Assembly (NCBI RefSeq): GCF_010015445.1
Contig: NC_053116.1
Coordinates: 35,837,785 to 35,901,784, forward strand
Length of the DNA stretch: 64,000 nt
Direction of reading: 5' to 3'
Source: Perca fluviatilis
Taxonomy: Eukaryota; Chordata; Actinopteri; Perciformes; Percidae
Below, one piece after another: positions 1 to 11,505 of the stretch (its first letter is position 1; each line of letters begins with the position of its first letter). Made by a program: the position numbers and the translations under genes. The notes beneath the pieces are model-generated. The model was not told the origin of the DNA and did not search any database. It was given only the letters and a program-made list of their open reading frames with translations.

Positions 1-534
1 ACATCTAGATATTGGGTCTGGGAACTCACCATTGGCAGGGCCCAATCCGAGGGGCGGGATAAACGGTTGTCTTTCAAATTCCCTCTGCACGTAATAGGAT
101 AGTGCTACAACCAGGCAGAGCAACGAAGAAGGTAGGGGAGCTAGTTGATAGAGTCAACTTTTGCCGTATCTGGTCGGCAAAACTCCGAACACATCTTCCT
201 TTTTTAAGAATGACTTCAGTGCCGTTCTTTCTTCTTTTCTCAACGAAAAGCTGAACTCCAAGTCTTCCAGAGTCGCGCCCAATGCCGATTCAAAAGACCG
301 CTGTTCGCCAGCAGCAGCAGCGGTTTTCTTTGTTTTCAAGTAGCAGGGAATTCACGAGGAACCGTCGCAACTCTGCCGTCATTATGTTAAGCTCCGCCCA
401 CCGACTCTATACACGATGTGATTGGCCTGACTAGAGTTTGGTTTTTCCTGCTAGCAAGCCAACGGAGAGTTGCTGGATGACCCTGGCTGCAAATTACGTT
501 TGCTGCCGCTAGGGTGCATCTAGATTTCTAGGCT
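1..534 (+). mobile_element. small TIR element A, copy 1, with helicase-like remnant
   Basis: Closely matches 53915-54448 in the same orientation and 62588-63048 inverted. The left tip lies at or before the window edge; the right tip is TCTAGATTTCTAGGCTA ending at 534. On its - strand (339-154) it keeps a 61-codon frame ending VFGVLPTRYGKS, a Walker-A-like motif with one change from the GYGKS of the other copies. Lies in a prkcz intron. Confidence 0.8.
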
Positions 535-635
535 AATGTTCTGATGCAATGGGAGGAATGTGAGTCTTTGAGTCTTTTCATGCCACACATATATCTGTCT
601 TATATCATATGTCTTATCGTTGTGTGCCCTCACAG

Positions 636-755
636 GCTTTAGTGTGGACTGGTGGGCTCTGGGCGTGCTGATGTTTGAGATGATGGCTGGGCGGTCACCG
701 TTTGACATTATCACCGACAATCCTGACATGAACACAGAGGAGTACCTTTTTCAAG
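636..755 (+). CDS. prkcz: prkcz coding exon: kinase subdomain IX-X (first of five in window)
   Basis: Internal exon of atypical protein kinase C zeta, a Ser/Thr kinase of the PAR6-PAR3 cell-polarity complex. The 120-bp exon follows a cacag acceptor and ends before gtgag. It starts with two bases that complete a Gly codon, encodes 39 full residues, and ends with the first base of a Val codon supplied by the exon at 9175. The peptide begins [19 protein letters not shown], where DWWALG is the kinase subdomain IX DxWxxG motif, and continues [20 protein letters not shown]. The stretch [13 protein letters not shown] has no GSS insertion, which points to zeta rather than iota. The five exons here give the last 163 codons of a protein of about 590 residues. 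Upstream exons (PB1, C1 and N-lobe) lie before the window. Intron phases join perfectly across all five exons. Confidence 0.95.
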
Positions 756-2943
756 GTGAGGCAGAGGAATTTAACATCACATAGGGTTTATACCTGTAAG
801 AGCTCACTCTGCAAGAGGAGTTTTCATGGCACCACTGTACCGGGAGAAGGGCTTTGAACTGGGATAGAGCAGTTGTCATTTTAAAACCCTTTGCTAGCCT
901 AGAACACTTTTTAGTTTTTCTTTTTAGTGAACATTTGCAGATGTGGTTTACCAACACGAGTTTGTACTAATAGTTTTTTTATTTTTGTTTTTAAGTTATG
1001 AAGCTTTATTCTGCCTTGTAAAAGCAACAATACCAACAAATATACTTTTCAAAAAGCTATCTTATATTCTCAAACAATGGCTGGGTCTGAAACAAGTGCC
1101 CATATTGAAAGGGTTCATCTGTGGGGTAGCATAAATATGCATTTAACATTTTGGTGGCATCTGCTTAGTGGAAATGAAAAGTTTTAATTACCCCGAGAGT
1201 GCATGGAAATCTGGCCGTTAGTTCACAAAATACAAAAGTGTCAGTCAAAGAAAATGTTGGCCTGAAGGTGAACTGGTGCTGGAGGGAATATTAGAGGGTA
1301 TCCATGGCAACCTTGCTCTGAACCAGTCTTGGACAGGACAGACAAATGGACTGGCGGGCTTTTCTATCCTTGCCAGCCATGCTAGTGGCTCTGTGAGGCT
1401 GTACTGGGCTAAATGCTAACAATATAGAGCTCACATGCTAACAATGGAAATGTTAACATGGTGATGTTTACACAGTCCATAGGGATAACATTGCACAGAC
1501 AGAAACAAACCTGTAACAGCTTTCTTAAATTGTCCAAGTGTTAGCTTTGGCAAAAATCCAATGGCAAAGCTTTCCATATCACTGAACCTCTGTAATTTTA
1601 AACCAAATTGAAGTTGAGCTGTTCGACAGATAGGAGGCCTGAGTAAATAAGGTATAATAACAGGTTAGGTATGATAACTAAATACATATTTTACAAAAGG
1701 ATATTTTCACAAGTACTTTTTATCCTCCATGCATAGTGAACTATATTTGTCCCAGCTTCTAACTACATCCTCTATGGTTTAAGGGATTAGGATAGAGGAA
1801 TTGTGGGAAATCAAATATGAACATTGAGAGCACATGGCAGGCTGTTTGATGCCATTTAAACAAAGACATGTTAATTTAACCCTTTGTGACGCATAACTGA
1901 TATTGTGAGAGGAAAAACAGATTCCATGTAATGGAATAACAATCAGCTCTGGGCTGAAATGGATTTATGTCTGTGTAAATCCAGGCTTAGATGCTTCTGG
2001 TTTGCTTCATTAAAATGGAGGGATCTCAGAAACAGGGCTAACTTTATTTCTCTCAAATGTGAATTTGTTGATTTTGTTTTAGTCTGTGACATCTCTTGGC
2101 ATTTGAGTAAACTTATTGTTTTATTCACGTAGCCTGATGAGGCCAAGGGAAATAAAAGTTCCAGAACATACATTCATACTGCTGTTTTGTTATAAAAATG
2201 TCCTTCCTCTGTGTCTATTTCCACCTTGGAAATCAAATTATTTCAGTGATTTGTGTTTCAAATTCAGTTGACAGGTTACATGGTCCTTTATATGTTGAGT
2301 AAAATCCACCCTCAGGCTGACTAAACTCTTTAAACCCCATTGGCTCCAGTGGTGTAGTCTACGCAGGTATACGCAGTATACCTACTAAGAAAGATCCAGG
2401 ATTTCCATATACCCATTTAAAAATGACACGTAACAACATACTTTCCATTACAATTTTGATATATTTTGAATTGCCATTTGTGTTTTTCTTCTTCACATAG
2501 GCTAAATAAAGGTATTTCCACTGTCAATTGGTGCATAAAAGTGTATCCAAATACAGGAAATGAAGTTGTTGATACTCAAAAGTTCCCTGGGGGAGGACAC
2601 CCAGACCACCCAATACGATATGACCCCCCCCCCCCGCCATGGTAATCGCGCCTAAAAAATAAGCTGGTTTTATTAATGTCTTAAATGATAACAAGACTGT
2701 AACAATTCACTTTTTATCTACTGTACGTGGATCGTACAACCCAAAAATGCTGTTAGAGTATGCGTGTGTGAGTAAGAAATGGGTTAATATTTGAGAATTT
2801 ATGTAACGATGTACTGCTGCATGCACATGCGGTGATGCATGCTCCCCCACCCCTCATGAACTGTGGAGAATCTGGCAGTACATCCTGGCCTCTATTACAG
2901 ATGAGATTTAGGGTGCATGTGTGGAACAGTTCAGCGTTAGTCA
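756..2943. other. prkcz: prkcz intron, no gene seen
   Basis: AT-rich intronic sequence. I see no exon, RNA gene or complete transposon. There is a poly-C run near 2625-2635. Short open frames here are not supported. Confidence 0.6.
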
Positions 2944-3216
2944 GGCTACATTTGCATTGCTACGTTTTGGGTTGAAAACAAATATCTTTTGCTACATCTA
3001 AACCTCACATTCACACTGCTCTGGCGCTTCAGAGCCCCTAAACCTGAGAAATTTGAAAACACTTCTGCCCCCGTTTTGGTTTGGAATCTCTGGGTTTGGG
3101 TTGCAGTCTCAACGGCCGCAAACGGAGACCTTTGGCAGCACCAACACCGATGCCGGAGAGCACTTTTGGCTCAAAACTCCACTTAAAAACCAAAACGTAG
3201 CAATGTAAATATAGCC
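2944..3216. mobile_element. PIF/Harbinger-like MITE
   Basis: 273-bp element with terminal inverted repeats GGCTACATTTGCA and its partner ending ATAGCC. The interior (cggccgcaaacggagacc) matches, in opposite orientation, the nested element at 49367-49791, which has a perfect TAA target duplication. The duplication here is not clear. Confidence 0.7.
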
Positions 3217-3485
3217 TTAGTTAGCTGTCAGTCAGGAAGTTAGAACACATACAGTTATATAAGCATGTTTTCTGTTGTTGGAACCAGGGGGAGGGGGGGT
3301 TCTCCTGTCCTCTTCCAAAACAGTGGTGAAGAACACCAGGAGTAATTTTTATTTAAACAAAATTATGACTGGTATGTTAACTGCATGTGAAAATTAATCA
3401 GAGCACACAAGGCCTAATTGCCTCCTAAGTTACCATGTCACCGGATGCTGACAAATGTAGCATTTAAAAGGCTATTTTTTTTTTA

Positions 3486-5196
3486 AAGGTCCCATGACAT
3501 GGTGCTCTTTGGATGCTTTTATATAGACCTTAGTAGTCCCCTAATACTGTATCTGAAGTCTCTTTTATATAGGCCTTAGTGGTCCCCTAATACTGTATCT
3601 GAAGTCTCTTTTATATAGGCCTTAGTGGTCCCCTAATACTGTATCTGAAGTCTCTTTTATATAGACCTTAGTGGTCCCCTAATACTGTATCTGAAGTCTC
3701 TTTTATATAGGCCTTTGGTGGTCCCCTAATACTGTATCTGAAGTCTCTTTTATATAGGCTTTAGTGGTCCCCTAATACTGTATCTGAAGTCTGTTTTACA
3801 TAGACCTTAGTGGTCCCCTAATACTGTATCTGAAGTCTCTTTTATATAGGCCTTAGTGGTCCCCTAATACTGTATCTGAAGTCTCTTTTATATAGGCCTT
3901 AGTGGTCCCCTAATACTGTATCTGAAGTCTCTTTTATATAGACCTTAGTAGTCCCCTAATACTGTATCTGAAGTCTCTTTTATATAGGCCTTAGTGGTCC
4001 CCTAATACTGTATCTGAAGTCTCTTTTATATAGACCTTAGTGGTCCCCTAATACTGTATCTGAAGTCTATTTTATATAGGCCTTAGTGGTCCCCTAATAC
4101 TGTATCTGAAGTCTCTTTTATATAGGCCTTAGTGGTCCCCTAATACTGTATCTGAAGTCTTTTTTTATAGGCCTTAGTAGTCCCCTAATACTGTATCTGA
4201 AGTCTCTTTTATATAGACCTTAGTAGTCCCCTAATACTGTATCTGAAGTCTCTTTTATATAGACCTTAGTGGTCCCCTAATACTGTATCTGAAGTCTCTT
4301 TTATATAGGCCTTAGTGGTCCCGTAATACTGTATCTGAAGTCTCTTTTATATAGGCCTTAGTGGTCCCCTAATACTGTATCTGAAGTCTCTTTTATATAG
4401 GCCTTAGTGGTCCCCTAATACTGTATCTGAAGTCTCTTTTATATAGACCTTAGTGGTCCCCTAATACTGTATCTGAAGTCTCTTTTATATAGGCCTTAGT
4501 AGTCCCCTAATACTGTATCTGAAGTCTCTTTTATATAGGCCTTAGTGGTCCCCTAATACTGTATCTGAAGTCTCTTTTATATAGGCCTTAGTAGTCCCCT
4601 AATACTGTATCTGAAGTCTCTTTTATATAGACCTTAGTAGTCCCCTAATACTGTATCTGAAGTCTCTTTTATATAGGCCTTAGTGGTCCCCTAATACTGT
4701 ATCTGAAGTCTCTTTTATATAGGCCTTAGTGGTCCCCTAATACTGTATCTGAAGTCTCTTTCCCGAAATTCAGCCTTGGTGCAGAATTACAGCCACTAGA
4801 GCCAGTCCCACAATGAGCTTTCCTTAGGATGTGCCATTTCTGCATCTGTAGCTACGGAGGAGGAGAGAGGGGGGGGGCAAGGTGGAGGGTGGGGGTGTGG
4901 CCTTGACCAACTGCCACTTTTCTCGTTTGAAAGCCATGATGTCTCTCTCTCTCTCATGGGTGGACCAAATTCTCTGGGTGGGCAAAGCAGAAAAAGGGGA
5001 GGTAACCTTGCTCCTTATGACCTCATAAGGAGAAGATTCCAGATCGGCCCATCTGAGCTTTCATTTTCTCAAAGGCAGAGCAGGATACCCAGGGCTCGGT
5101 TTACACCTATCGCCATTTCTAGCCACTGGGGGACCATAGGCAGGCTGGGGGAACTGGGGGGAGAAAAACTCATACATTTTCATGTCACGGGACCTT
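3486..5196. mobile_element. TIR element hosting a minisatellite
   Basis: The left end AAGGTCCCATGACATG (3486) is the imperfect inverse of the right end CATGTCACGGGACCTT (5181-5196). Between them lie the 46-bp array (3514-4761) and about 430 bp of single-copy interior (aaattcagccttgg onward). The ends mark a DNA transposon; the superfamily and target duplication cannot be fixed because the left flank is poly-T. In a prkcz intron. Confidence 0.75.
3514..4761. repeat. 46-bp minisatellite, 27 units
   Basis: Direct repeat with a 46-bp period; unit core ATATAGGCCTTAGTGGTCCC followed by CTAATACTGTATCTGAAGTC. By reading I count 27 units. They differ mainly at two positions (ataGGcc or ataGAcc; gtGGtc or gtAGtc), plus single indels such as a shortened unit near 4160. 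High identity suggests recent expansion. Confidence 0.95.
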
Positions 5197-5222
5197 GAAG
5201 AAAAAATATTTGTTTCCTGTGC

Positions 5223-5583
5223 CAAATATGTAATATGTGTATTGTATTAAAAAAATACATTATTACAGCTTGTGACTGCATTCAAAAGAAAGGAACTTAT
5301 TTTACAAACTATAAGAGCAAAAATATGGAAACTCTGAATCTCTTTGGCATGAATGACAAAGTATAAACATGTGGGTTAGCATTTTAGTTTGAATGTTTTT
5401 ACTTTGTTATGTTTTGGTGGTAGAAGAATTATCAAGTAGCAATGCTTTCCAAATTATTACTTATTATTAATTAATAAATATGTAATATGTGTATTGTATT
5501 CAAGAAAAACATTATTACAGCATGTGACTTGAGTCGGGCAAAAATATGAAACTGGTAATCTCTTTTCAATGAAAGCCAAAGTG
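5223..5583. repeat. local direct duplication in intron
   Basis: The block at about 5223-5360 (aatatgtaatatgtgtattg, then attattacag, then aatctctttgg) recurs in diverged form at about 5476-5583. The two are separated by roughly 115 bp. No ends typical of a transposon are seen. Confidence 0.65.
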
Positions 5584-7376
5584 AATCCTGATTAGCGGAT
5601 TCAGATCCCTTCTCACCTCTGTCTCTGTCTTGGTTTTATCCAAGGAACAGTTGTGTGGTAAAAAAGATACTGCAAACCAAATATTCTCCGTCTAGCTCAG
5701 ACAGTTCCGTCCCACTTTAACCCCTGGTTGGAACATTGTTTCATAATTATGATTTTAAAGAGACAGATGTAGAAATCCGATTGCCAGCATTTACTTGTAC
5801 ATGTATTTGGAAAGCATCCCATAACAAAATGAGTCGAGGGAAAAGGACAGTCCGGACTAAAGCTTACATTTGAGTTTCAGTAATGTGCTGCTACCCTTTT
5901 TGTGAAGCATAGACTGTTATATAGAATTATGTAGCATGCCTGACATCACCTATATGTTTCTAAAGAGGATTGTGTTGAAGCTTCAATATTAAATCTTCAA
6001 TCAAAAAAAGCTAATTTCAGCGTATGCTTTAATATCTATGCTTTAATAACTTCTTAATGTAAACATCTTTTTAACTATATCCCCAACACACACAGGATAT
6101 GTGAAATTAAATACTGATTTCAAATTTCTGGAAATAAACTTTGTATTGATTTTCCTAATCGGGCCATGTCCAGACATGAACACTGTGTGAAAAAAAGCAA
6201 AAGGCTCTGGTTGATAAAACTAGACTGTGTCATCATCCAGCAATGCACTGGGCTGGCCAATCAAATTAGTGCAAGCACACATGCCTGTTGGAACATCCTG
6301 TACCTCTCCAGGCTGGGTGCAAGCAAACATGAACAAAGGTCATTTGGTGGCATTAGAGGGATGTTTCTTTTATACTTGTACAGATTTTGAGTATAATCTT
6401 TTTATTCTTCCTTTTGTGTGTGTTTCAAAGCTGCCTCCTGAGACATTTATGTGTATCTTTGGAAAACCATAATTTCAACCTCACATGCAGACGGCTTTGC
6501 AATGGACTGTCACGCATTACCTTCAAGGCTTTCATGCAATGGCTCCAACGTTATGGTAATTAGCTAAGTACAGTCACCAATTTAAAATCTTCAACTTAGT
6601 GGGGTGGCTAGTTAAAAAACCAGAAGGTGCTTTCTTATAAGTAAGTAATGTAGCCGTGCCAAGCTACTAAACATAAATTCAAAATTGCAATAAAGTCAAC
6701 TTTATGTTTTGGACCAAAAGGAAACAAACTGTGGGTGTGATCACACCCTCAGGGTAGAGCCGAGGAGCCTCTATAATATCTGTCCTATTTGCATTTGTGT
6801 TCCTCGAGCCATATGGTACCTTTACATAGCACACCCCTTTACCTCCACCTCCCTCCCTCTCTCACACAGCCTCCCACACAGTCCTCTATAACAGAAATTC
6901 CTCCATACTACATACGCCTCGTGTGACGCGTTATGTCTCTGCTGTGACCGTCAGGAGCATAGCGTGGCACCGCGGCTAGCATCTGCCACCAGTACCATCC
7001 TCCTGGCGGTCTTACTGGTAGAGCAGCAGGTTCCTAGATGAATTCCTGCCAACGGAAACCAACCCTTTCACTATAGGAGCCACCCGGCCATATGCCACCT
7101 AGCTAGACCCTGTGCCAGGCCCTGCTTTGGGTATCAGTGCTCCACATGCCAACCCCAGAGCTTTAGACAGACAGACAGACAGACAGCTGGCCAACATTTG
7201 ATTCAGTGGGGGAACCAGCGTCAAGGTGGTATTCACGTAAAAACATACAATTTTAATCACTGAAATATATAAAAAATGAAAGGTAATTCTAGAAAAAAGG
7301 AATATGACTGAAAAACAAACATCTTAATGGTATAACTAGGATAATTTAAGTCCGCTTTCTCCAGAGCTTTCAAACT
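5584..7376. other. prkcz: prkcz intron, no gene seen
   Basis: Nothing recognised except a short CAGA run at about 7167-7186. No open frame shows family resemblance. Confidence 0.55.
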
Positions 7377-7560
7377 AAGGCTGCTTGATTATGGAAACAA
7401 AATCTTAATCACAATTATTTTGGTCAATATTGAAATCACGATTTTTCAGCACGATTACTCATTGACTTTTGGAAAGATGTTGCATTTATTGAACCTAAAA
7501 AAAACTGTGAAACCATTAAACAAATCAACAGTGGAAAAAAACCTTGAACTGTGAAAAATA
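7377..7560 (+). mobile_element. hAT-like 5' end fragment
   Basis: Begins AAGGCTGCTTGATTATGG and continues with TTTTGGTCAATATTGAAATC, matching the tips of the hAT elements at 34338-35074 and 59982-60349. No matching right end or target duplication is seen, so it is a fragment. Confidence 0.6.
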
Positions 7561-7766
7561 TGAATCATAAGAATAGTTCTTTACCAGCTGAACTGGCAAA
7601 TCCTATTTTCTTAGTCAATTCAGCAGTGAATCACATATTGAACTTTAAAGAGAGCATACCTCATCTACATTTTTACAACTACACGTCTATTATGATGCCT
7701 TTCATCCACTTATCGTATTCTGAAACATTAGACTTTGATGGGGAGTTATCACATCTGTATGAGAAC

Positions 7767-8770
7767 TAGGGTTGGGCATTGTTTTGATGTTAACAATTCT
7801 GTTTATAATTCCGATTCTTCCTTTCGATTCCGGTTCTTTTTTTTGTGATTAACAATGTTTTTAAATTTCTTTTTTAACTACATACAAAACATACAATTTG
7901 CAACATAAACCAGATAAACATATGTATAACTGACAACACCATAAGCCCATCATACACGTCTCTCCCCAGCACAAAGCTTCGTACGAGCCTCCAGAAAGCT
8001 CAGGTACTGATTTCCCCATTTAATAGTCTAGACATCCAATCTGGCAAACTGTTTATGTGACATTTTTTTCAAACACCGCCACTCTAGCCATCTCACGAAC
8101 CCACTTCTGGATTGACGGGACCCCTTCATTCCTCCATCCTCTTAAAATAATCTGTCTGGCTATCATCAAACTAGTCTGGACCCAGCTTCTTTTGTGCTCA
8201 TTCATCCCATTTAGGATTGACCCATCTCCCAGAACAAATAATCTTGGGCTGAATGGAACCTGGGTCCCTGCAATCCGACGAAGGTTATCCTGTATCCCGG
8301 TCCAAAATTCCTGGACCTTATCACAGGACCATAGGACATGAAGTAATTGGCCGTCCTGTGTATTTCAGACCAATTCTAAACGGTCTAGAGGGGGTAGTCC
8401 AATAGATTGATCGCGTTCTTATTGATTCTCGATTCCGATTCTTTCAGTGGTGGAGTTGAAACGGGTCACATGCTTATTTCACTGATAAGATTTTATTTTG
8501 ATTCAATGTTGATTTACAGTTTTACCGGGCTTTTTCAACGTAAAATAAAGCCACACTTTAGAGCGCTGCTTACTGTGCTCCGTGGCTGCGCCTGGAAGTA
8601 CGGCGGCCACTACGGAAACAAAAAACTGGCGCATGTTAAATTTGGAACCGATGATCGGATTTGAAACCAAATTTTTCAAACAATTCCAATAATAAAAGAA
8701 AAAGAAACGATTCCATTGGAATCGTAATTTTTAAGTTCAAGTTGGAACTGGTTTTCCATGCCCAATCCCA
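7767..8770. mobile_element. hAT element with 8-bp target duplication
   Basis: Ends TAGGGTTGGGCAT and ATGCCCAATCCCA are inverted repeats with two mismatches. The 8-bp direct repeat ATGAGAAC flanks them at 7759-7766 and 8771-8778, the hAT signature. A LINE fragment (about 7845-8415) sits inside. A related left end occurs at 41585. Confidence 0.88.
7845..8415 (-). mobile_element. 5'-truncated LINE (L1/Tx1-like ORF2 tail)
   Basis: On the - strand this encodes the end of a LINE ORF2. It reads LWSCDKVQEFW, then LRRIAGTQVPFSPRLFVLGD and GWRNEGVPSIQKWVREMARV, then loses frame near 8075 where one A appears added. The conserved order of WSCDKVQEFW and KWVREMA suggests an L1/Tx1-type C terminus; the clade is inferred. 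It is inserted in the hAT element and splits sequence that is contiguous in the related copy at 41585. Confidence 0.7.
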
Positions 8771-8778
8771 ATGAGAAC

Positions 8779-9110
8779 ACACAATGATCACACAACCTTG
8801 AGCTGTGATTGGAGAAAAATAAAGACTCTGGCCACCTCAGCGTGGAGCACTATGTGTGAGGCAGTGCTACATCCTTCTATTTAGATTTTGAGGGAATACA
8901 CTATTTTTCAGAGTTTTGTTTTTTTTGTTCTCGATAGTATGACATTGTTGAGCTGTGGGAGTCTCAAGGCTGTGTGCAGACCATCAAAAGTGAGAGAAAG
9001 AACAGAACCGTGTCCTCTGCATCTCCTCCTTTCTTTTGACTCCCACTCAGCAGAGATGTTCACCCACAGGCAGGTTGGACTGTGAATCATCCTCCTCCCT
9101 ACTCACGATT
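8779..9110. other. prkcz: prkcz intron before exon at 9175
   Basis: No repeat ends or gene seen. Ordinary intronic sequence leading into the pyrimidine microsatellite. Confidence 0.5.
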
Positions 9111-9127
9111 GTCGTTCTCTTTCTTTC

Positions 9128-9164
<37 letters not shown>

Positions 9165-9165
9165 T
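9111..9165 (+). repeat. CT/CTTT microsatellite forming a polypyrimidine tract
   Basis: Runs of CT then TTTC units lie immediately before ttggccaacag, the 3' splice site of the prkcz exon at 9175. The tract therefore doubles as the splice-site pyrimidine tract. Confidence 0.9.
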
Positions 9166-9174
9166 GGCCAACAG

Positions 9175-9254
9175 TTATTCTTGAGAAGCCCATTCGCATC
9201 CCAAGGTCTCTGTCAGTGAAAGCTGCCAGCGTGCTCAAAGGCTTTCTAAACAAG
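9175..9254 (+). CDS. prkcz: prkcz coding exon: kinase C-lobe, subdomain X-XI
   Basis: 80-bp exon between ccaacag and gtgaga. Its first two bases complete the Val codon begun at 755. It then encodes 26 residues beginning ILEKPIRIPRSLSVKAASVL and ending KGFLNK, the C-lobe helix region before subdomain XI. The residues AASVLKGFLNK mix zeta- and iota-like states, but neighbouring exons fix the paralogue as zeta. The acceptor's polypyrimidine tract is a CT/CTTT microsatellite (about 9111-9165). Confidence 0.95.
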
Positions 9255-9799
9255 GTGAGAGCAGTCCACTCCCCAATCAGCCCTCTCCATCTCTGTGTGT
9301 CTGTGTACAATGTTGCTGCTCAGTCAAATCCCCATGGCCAAGAACTTGGGCTGTGTTTTGGACAGCCAGGGACAGCCTCTTCATTTGTTTCTGCGTTACA
9401 ATAAGGTGAAACTTTAATGATACCTTCATTTCTGTTAGGGTGTGAGCAAAATATTGAATATACTGTAAATTAATTGATTGCATGTTTCAGCCACACGGTC
9501 TATGGTGCACATAGTGTCTTCTTCTCACCTACTGTGGTCATAAAATATGCAGATCGGGTCAAGGAACAAGAAGTTAAATTGCTATTTGTTTGGTATATGT
9601 CACGGTTTTCAGGAGTTGCAGGTTTGGACCCAAACACAGCAGAAGAGACGAAGAGGTAGCAGGGAGAGTTTCAACGGTTTAATGACGAAAATAAACTAAA
9701 GTCCAAGTCAAGCAGGCAATAGATCAGAACTGCTTGACACAAAGTACGACGAACTGAAACCAGACAAAGTGAGCCCACAGACTAAATACACAGAACTAT

Positions 9800-10128
9800 G
9801 ACTACGTTTACATGCAGCCAATAAGCCGTTCAAAACCGGAATATTAGCAATAACCCGGTTGCGCACGGCCATGTAAACACCGGCAAAAATCCGAAAATGC
9901 TCATATTCGGGTTTTTCAAAACCCGAATATGCTACCTGGGTTACCCCTTTTCTAACCCGAAATTTTGGTCATGTAAACGCGTATCGGCATATCCCCATCA
10001 AAAGGAACATTGATTTGTGTTCTGCGCATGTTCTATTTGCAAGGAATCTTGGTCTTTTGAGTAGAGGAACTTCTTGTATGCGCCAGAAAACATAGTTATA
10101 ATAATAATTATATACTATAATAATATAG

Positions 10129-10201
<73 letters not shown>

Positions 10202-10614
10202 CAATGCAGAAAACCTGCGTGCAGTATACCGGAAGTAAACAAGAAGTAGAGGTAAACATGGCGAGATGCAGCACAGCACCACACTTGGAGCGAGGAGGAA
10301 ACCAGTTTCTTTATTAGTGTGGTGAAAACCATGAATATAATGTCTTTTGTTGACGGCAGAAAGTACCGAGATAGTGAGATTTATAAGAAGGTGACCGAAA
10401 CGTTATTGCGTCTTAAGGTTGTCCGTAGGCTACGTCCAGACGCTAACCGTGCGTCGCCGTTTACGTCGGGATATCGCCAATTGATTACAAATTCCATGTA
10501 GGAGTAACTCTCTCTGCTCACGCATGTAAACGGGTTATTCCGAATGTTTCAGAAACCCGAATAGTGACCTTAACCCGACCATAACCCGAAAATTGACAGC
10601 TTGTAAACGTAGTC
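9800..10614. mobile_element. PIF/Harbinger-like element with Myb-like remnant
   Basis: Terminal inverted repeats GACTACGTTTACATGC (9800-9815) and GCTTGTAAACGTAGTC (10599-10614). Subterminal aacccgaatat repeats face each other. On the + strand at about 10319-10501 a frame reads GRKYRDSEIYKKVTETLLRL, resembling the Myb/SANT-like accessory protein of Harbinger elements. No transposase is seen. An AT microsatellite lies inside. Superfamily by TIR and remnant; the 3-bp duplication is not clean (TAT and AAT). Confidence 0.65.
10133..10195. repeat. AT microsatellite
   Basis: Long alternating TA run broken once by TATTATA near 10161, inside the Harbinger-like element. Confidence 0.95.
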
Positions 10615-10795
10615 AATGAGGGCTGTAACAAGAGACAGGTGACATGAGAGCTGATGAACAGGTAACACACATCAGGGCGGGGCAGACAATCACAAAGGCG
10701 GGAAAACAGACAAGGCAGGAAGTCAAACAAGACATGACACATTGAAAGTGACTCTACAAGATAAAACAAGAACTAAACTAAACCCAGGATCATGA

Positions 10796-11505
10796 AAATA
10801 TAGTTGTAATGAATACATTTAAATTAGGTTTGAAATGTTTAAACACTTTATATACAAGACCAGTTTCATCAGCATGCTGTACTCAAACTGACATGACAAT
10901 ATCCAAACTTTAATTGTTGAGACCAGAAGAATCGTTGAAAAGGAAGAGTTTAACCTTTTAGGAAATATGCGTATTCACTTTTTATCTAAGAGTAAGATAA
11001 GATGATCAGTATCAAGTATCAACATTCTGTTTGTTAAAGAGATATTTTGCTGATTTAAATCCAGCTCTGTGTCATCTTTGTGTGGGCAGTGTGTTTAGAT
11101 GAACGGTGATTGGCTTCCGTCCGTGGCCTCCTTGCACAGAGGTCTGATGATATCCGCCGAATGACGCAAAATGTGGCGTTCCGTGTCTATTTGTGAGCTG
11201 TTTTTAGATTAAGATTTACGTCTTTATTAGGAACCAGTAGTGTTGGAGCGCCACACAGGCAGGGAAGTCAGAAAGTGTGGACGTTATGTATGGACACGTT
11301 GTTTTGGTGCTTACATGGAATTTAGTGAAAAAGAAATATCTAGAATAACACCAGTCATCATTTCACTCACTATGTTTAGAAAAAACAAATGGAAACCCAT
11401 TTCCTGAAGCGAAATTGCGAAAACACACATTTTGGTATAATACTGGTGTGGTTTATGCATATCAGCCCTTGGTCTTATGTTTTTTGTAACAAGGTTTCGT
11501 GTGTC
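10796..11505. other. prkcz: prkcz intron, no gene seen
   Basis: No supported feature. Confidence 0.5.

Larger units (their letters stand above)
9597..10795. mobile_element. dispersed repeat split by a Harbinger-like element
   Basis: Sequence from tgtcacggttttcaggag (about 9598) to 9799 and from 10615 to about 10795 (cagggcggggcagacaatca, then aacccaggatcatga) reads like two halves of one dispersed teleost repeat, recognised by its style rather than by a second copy here. The element at 9800-10614 lies between them. Confidence 0.5.

Noticed and set aside
3514..4761. CRISPR-like array
   Set aside because: The units are contiguous with no unique spacers, and the DNA is vertebrate; it is a minisatellite.
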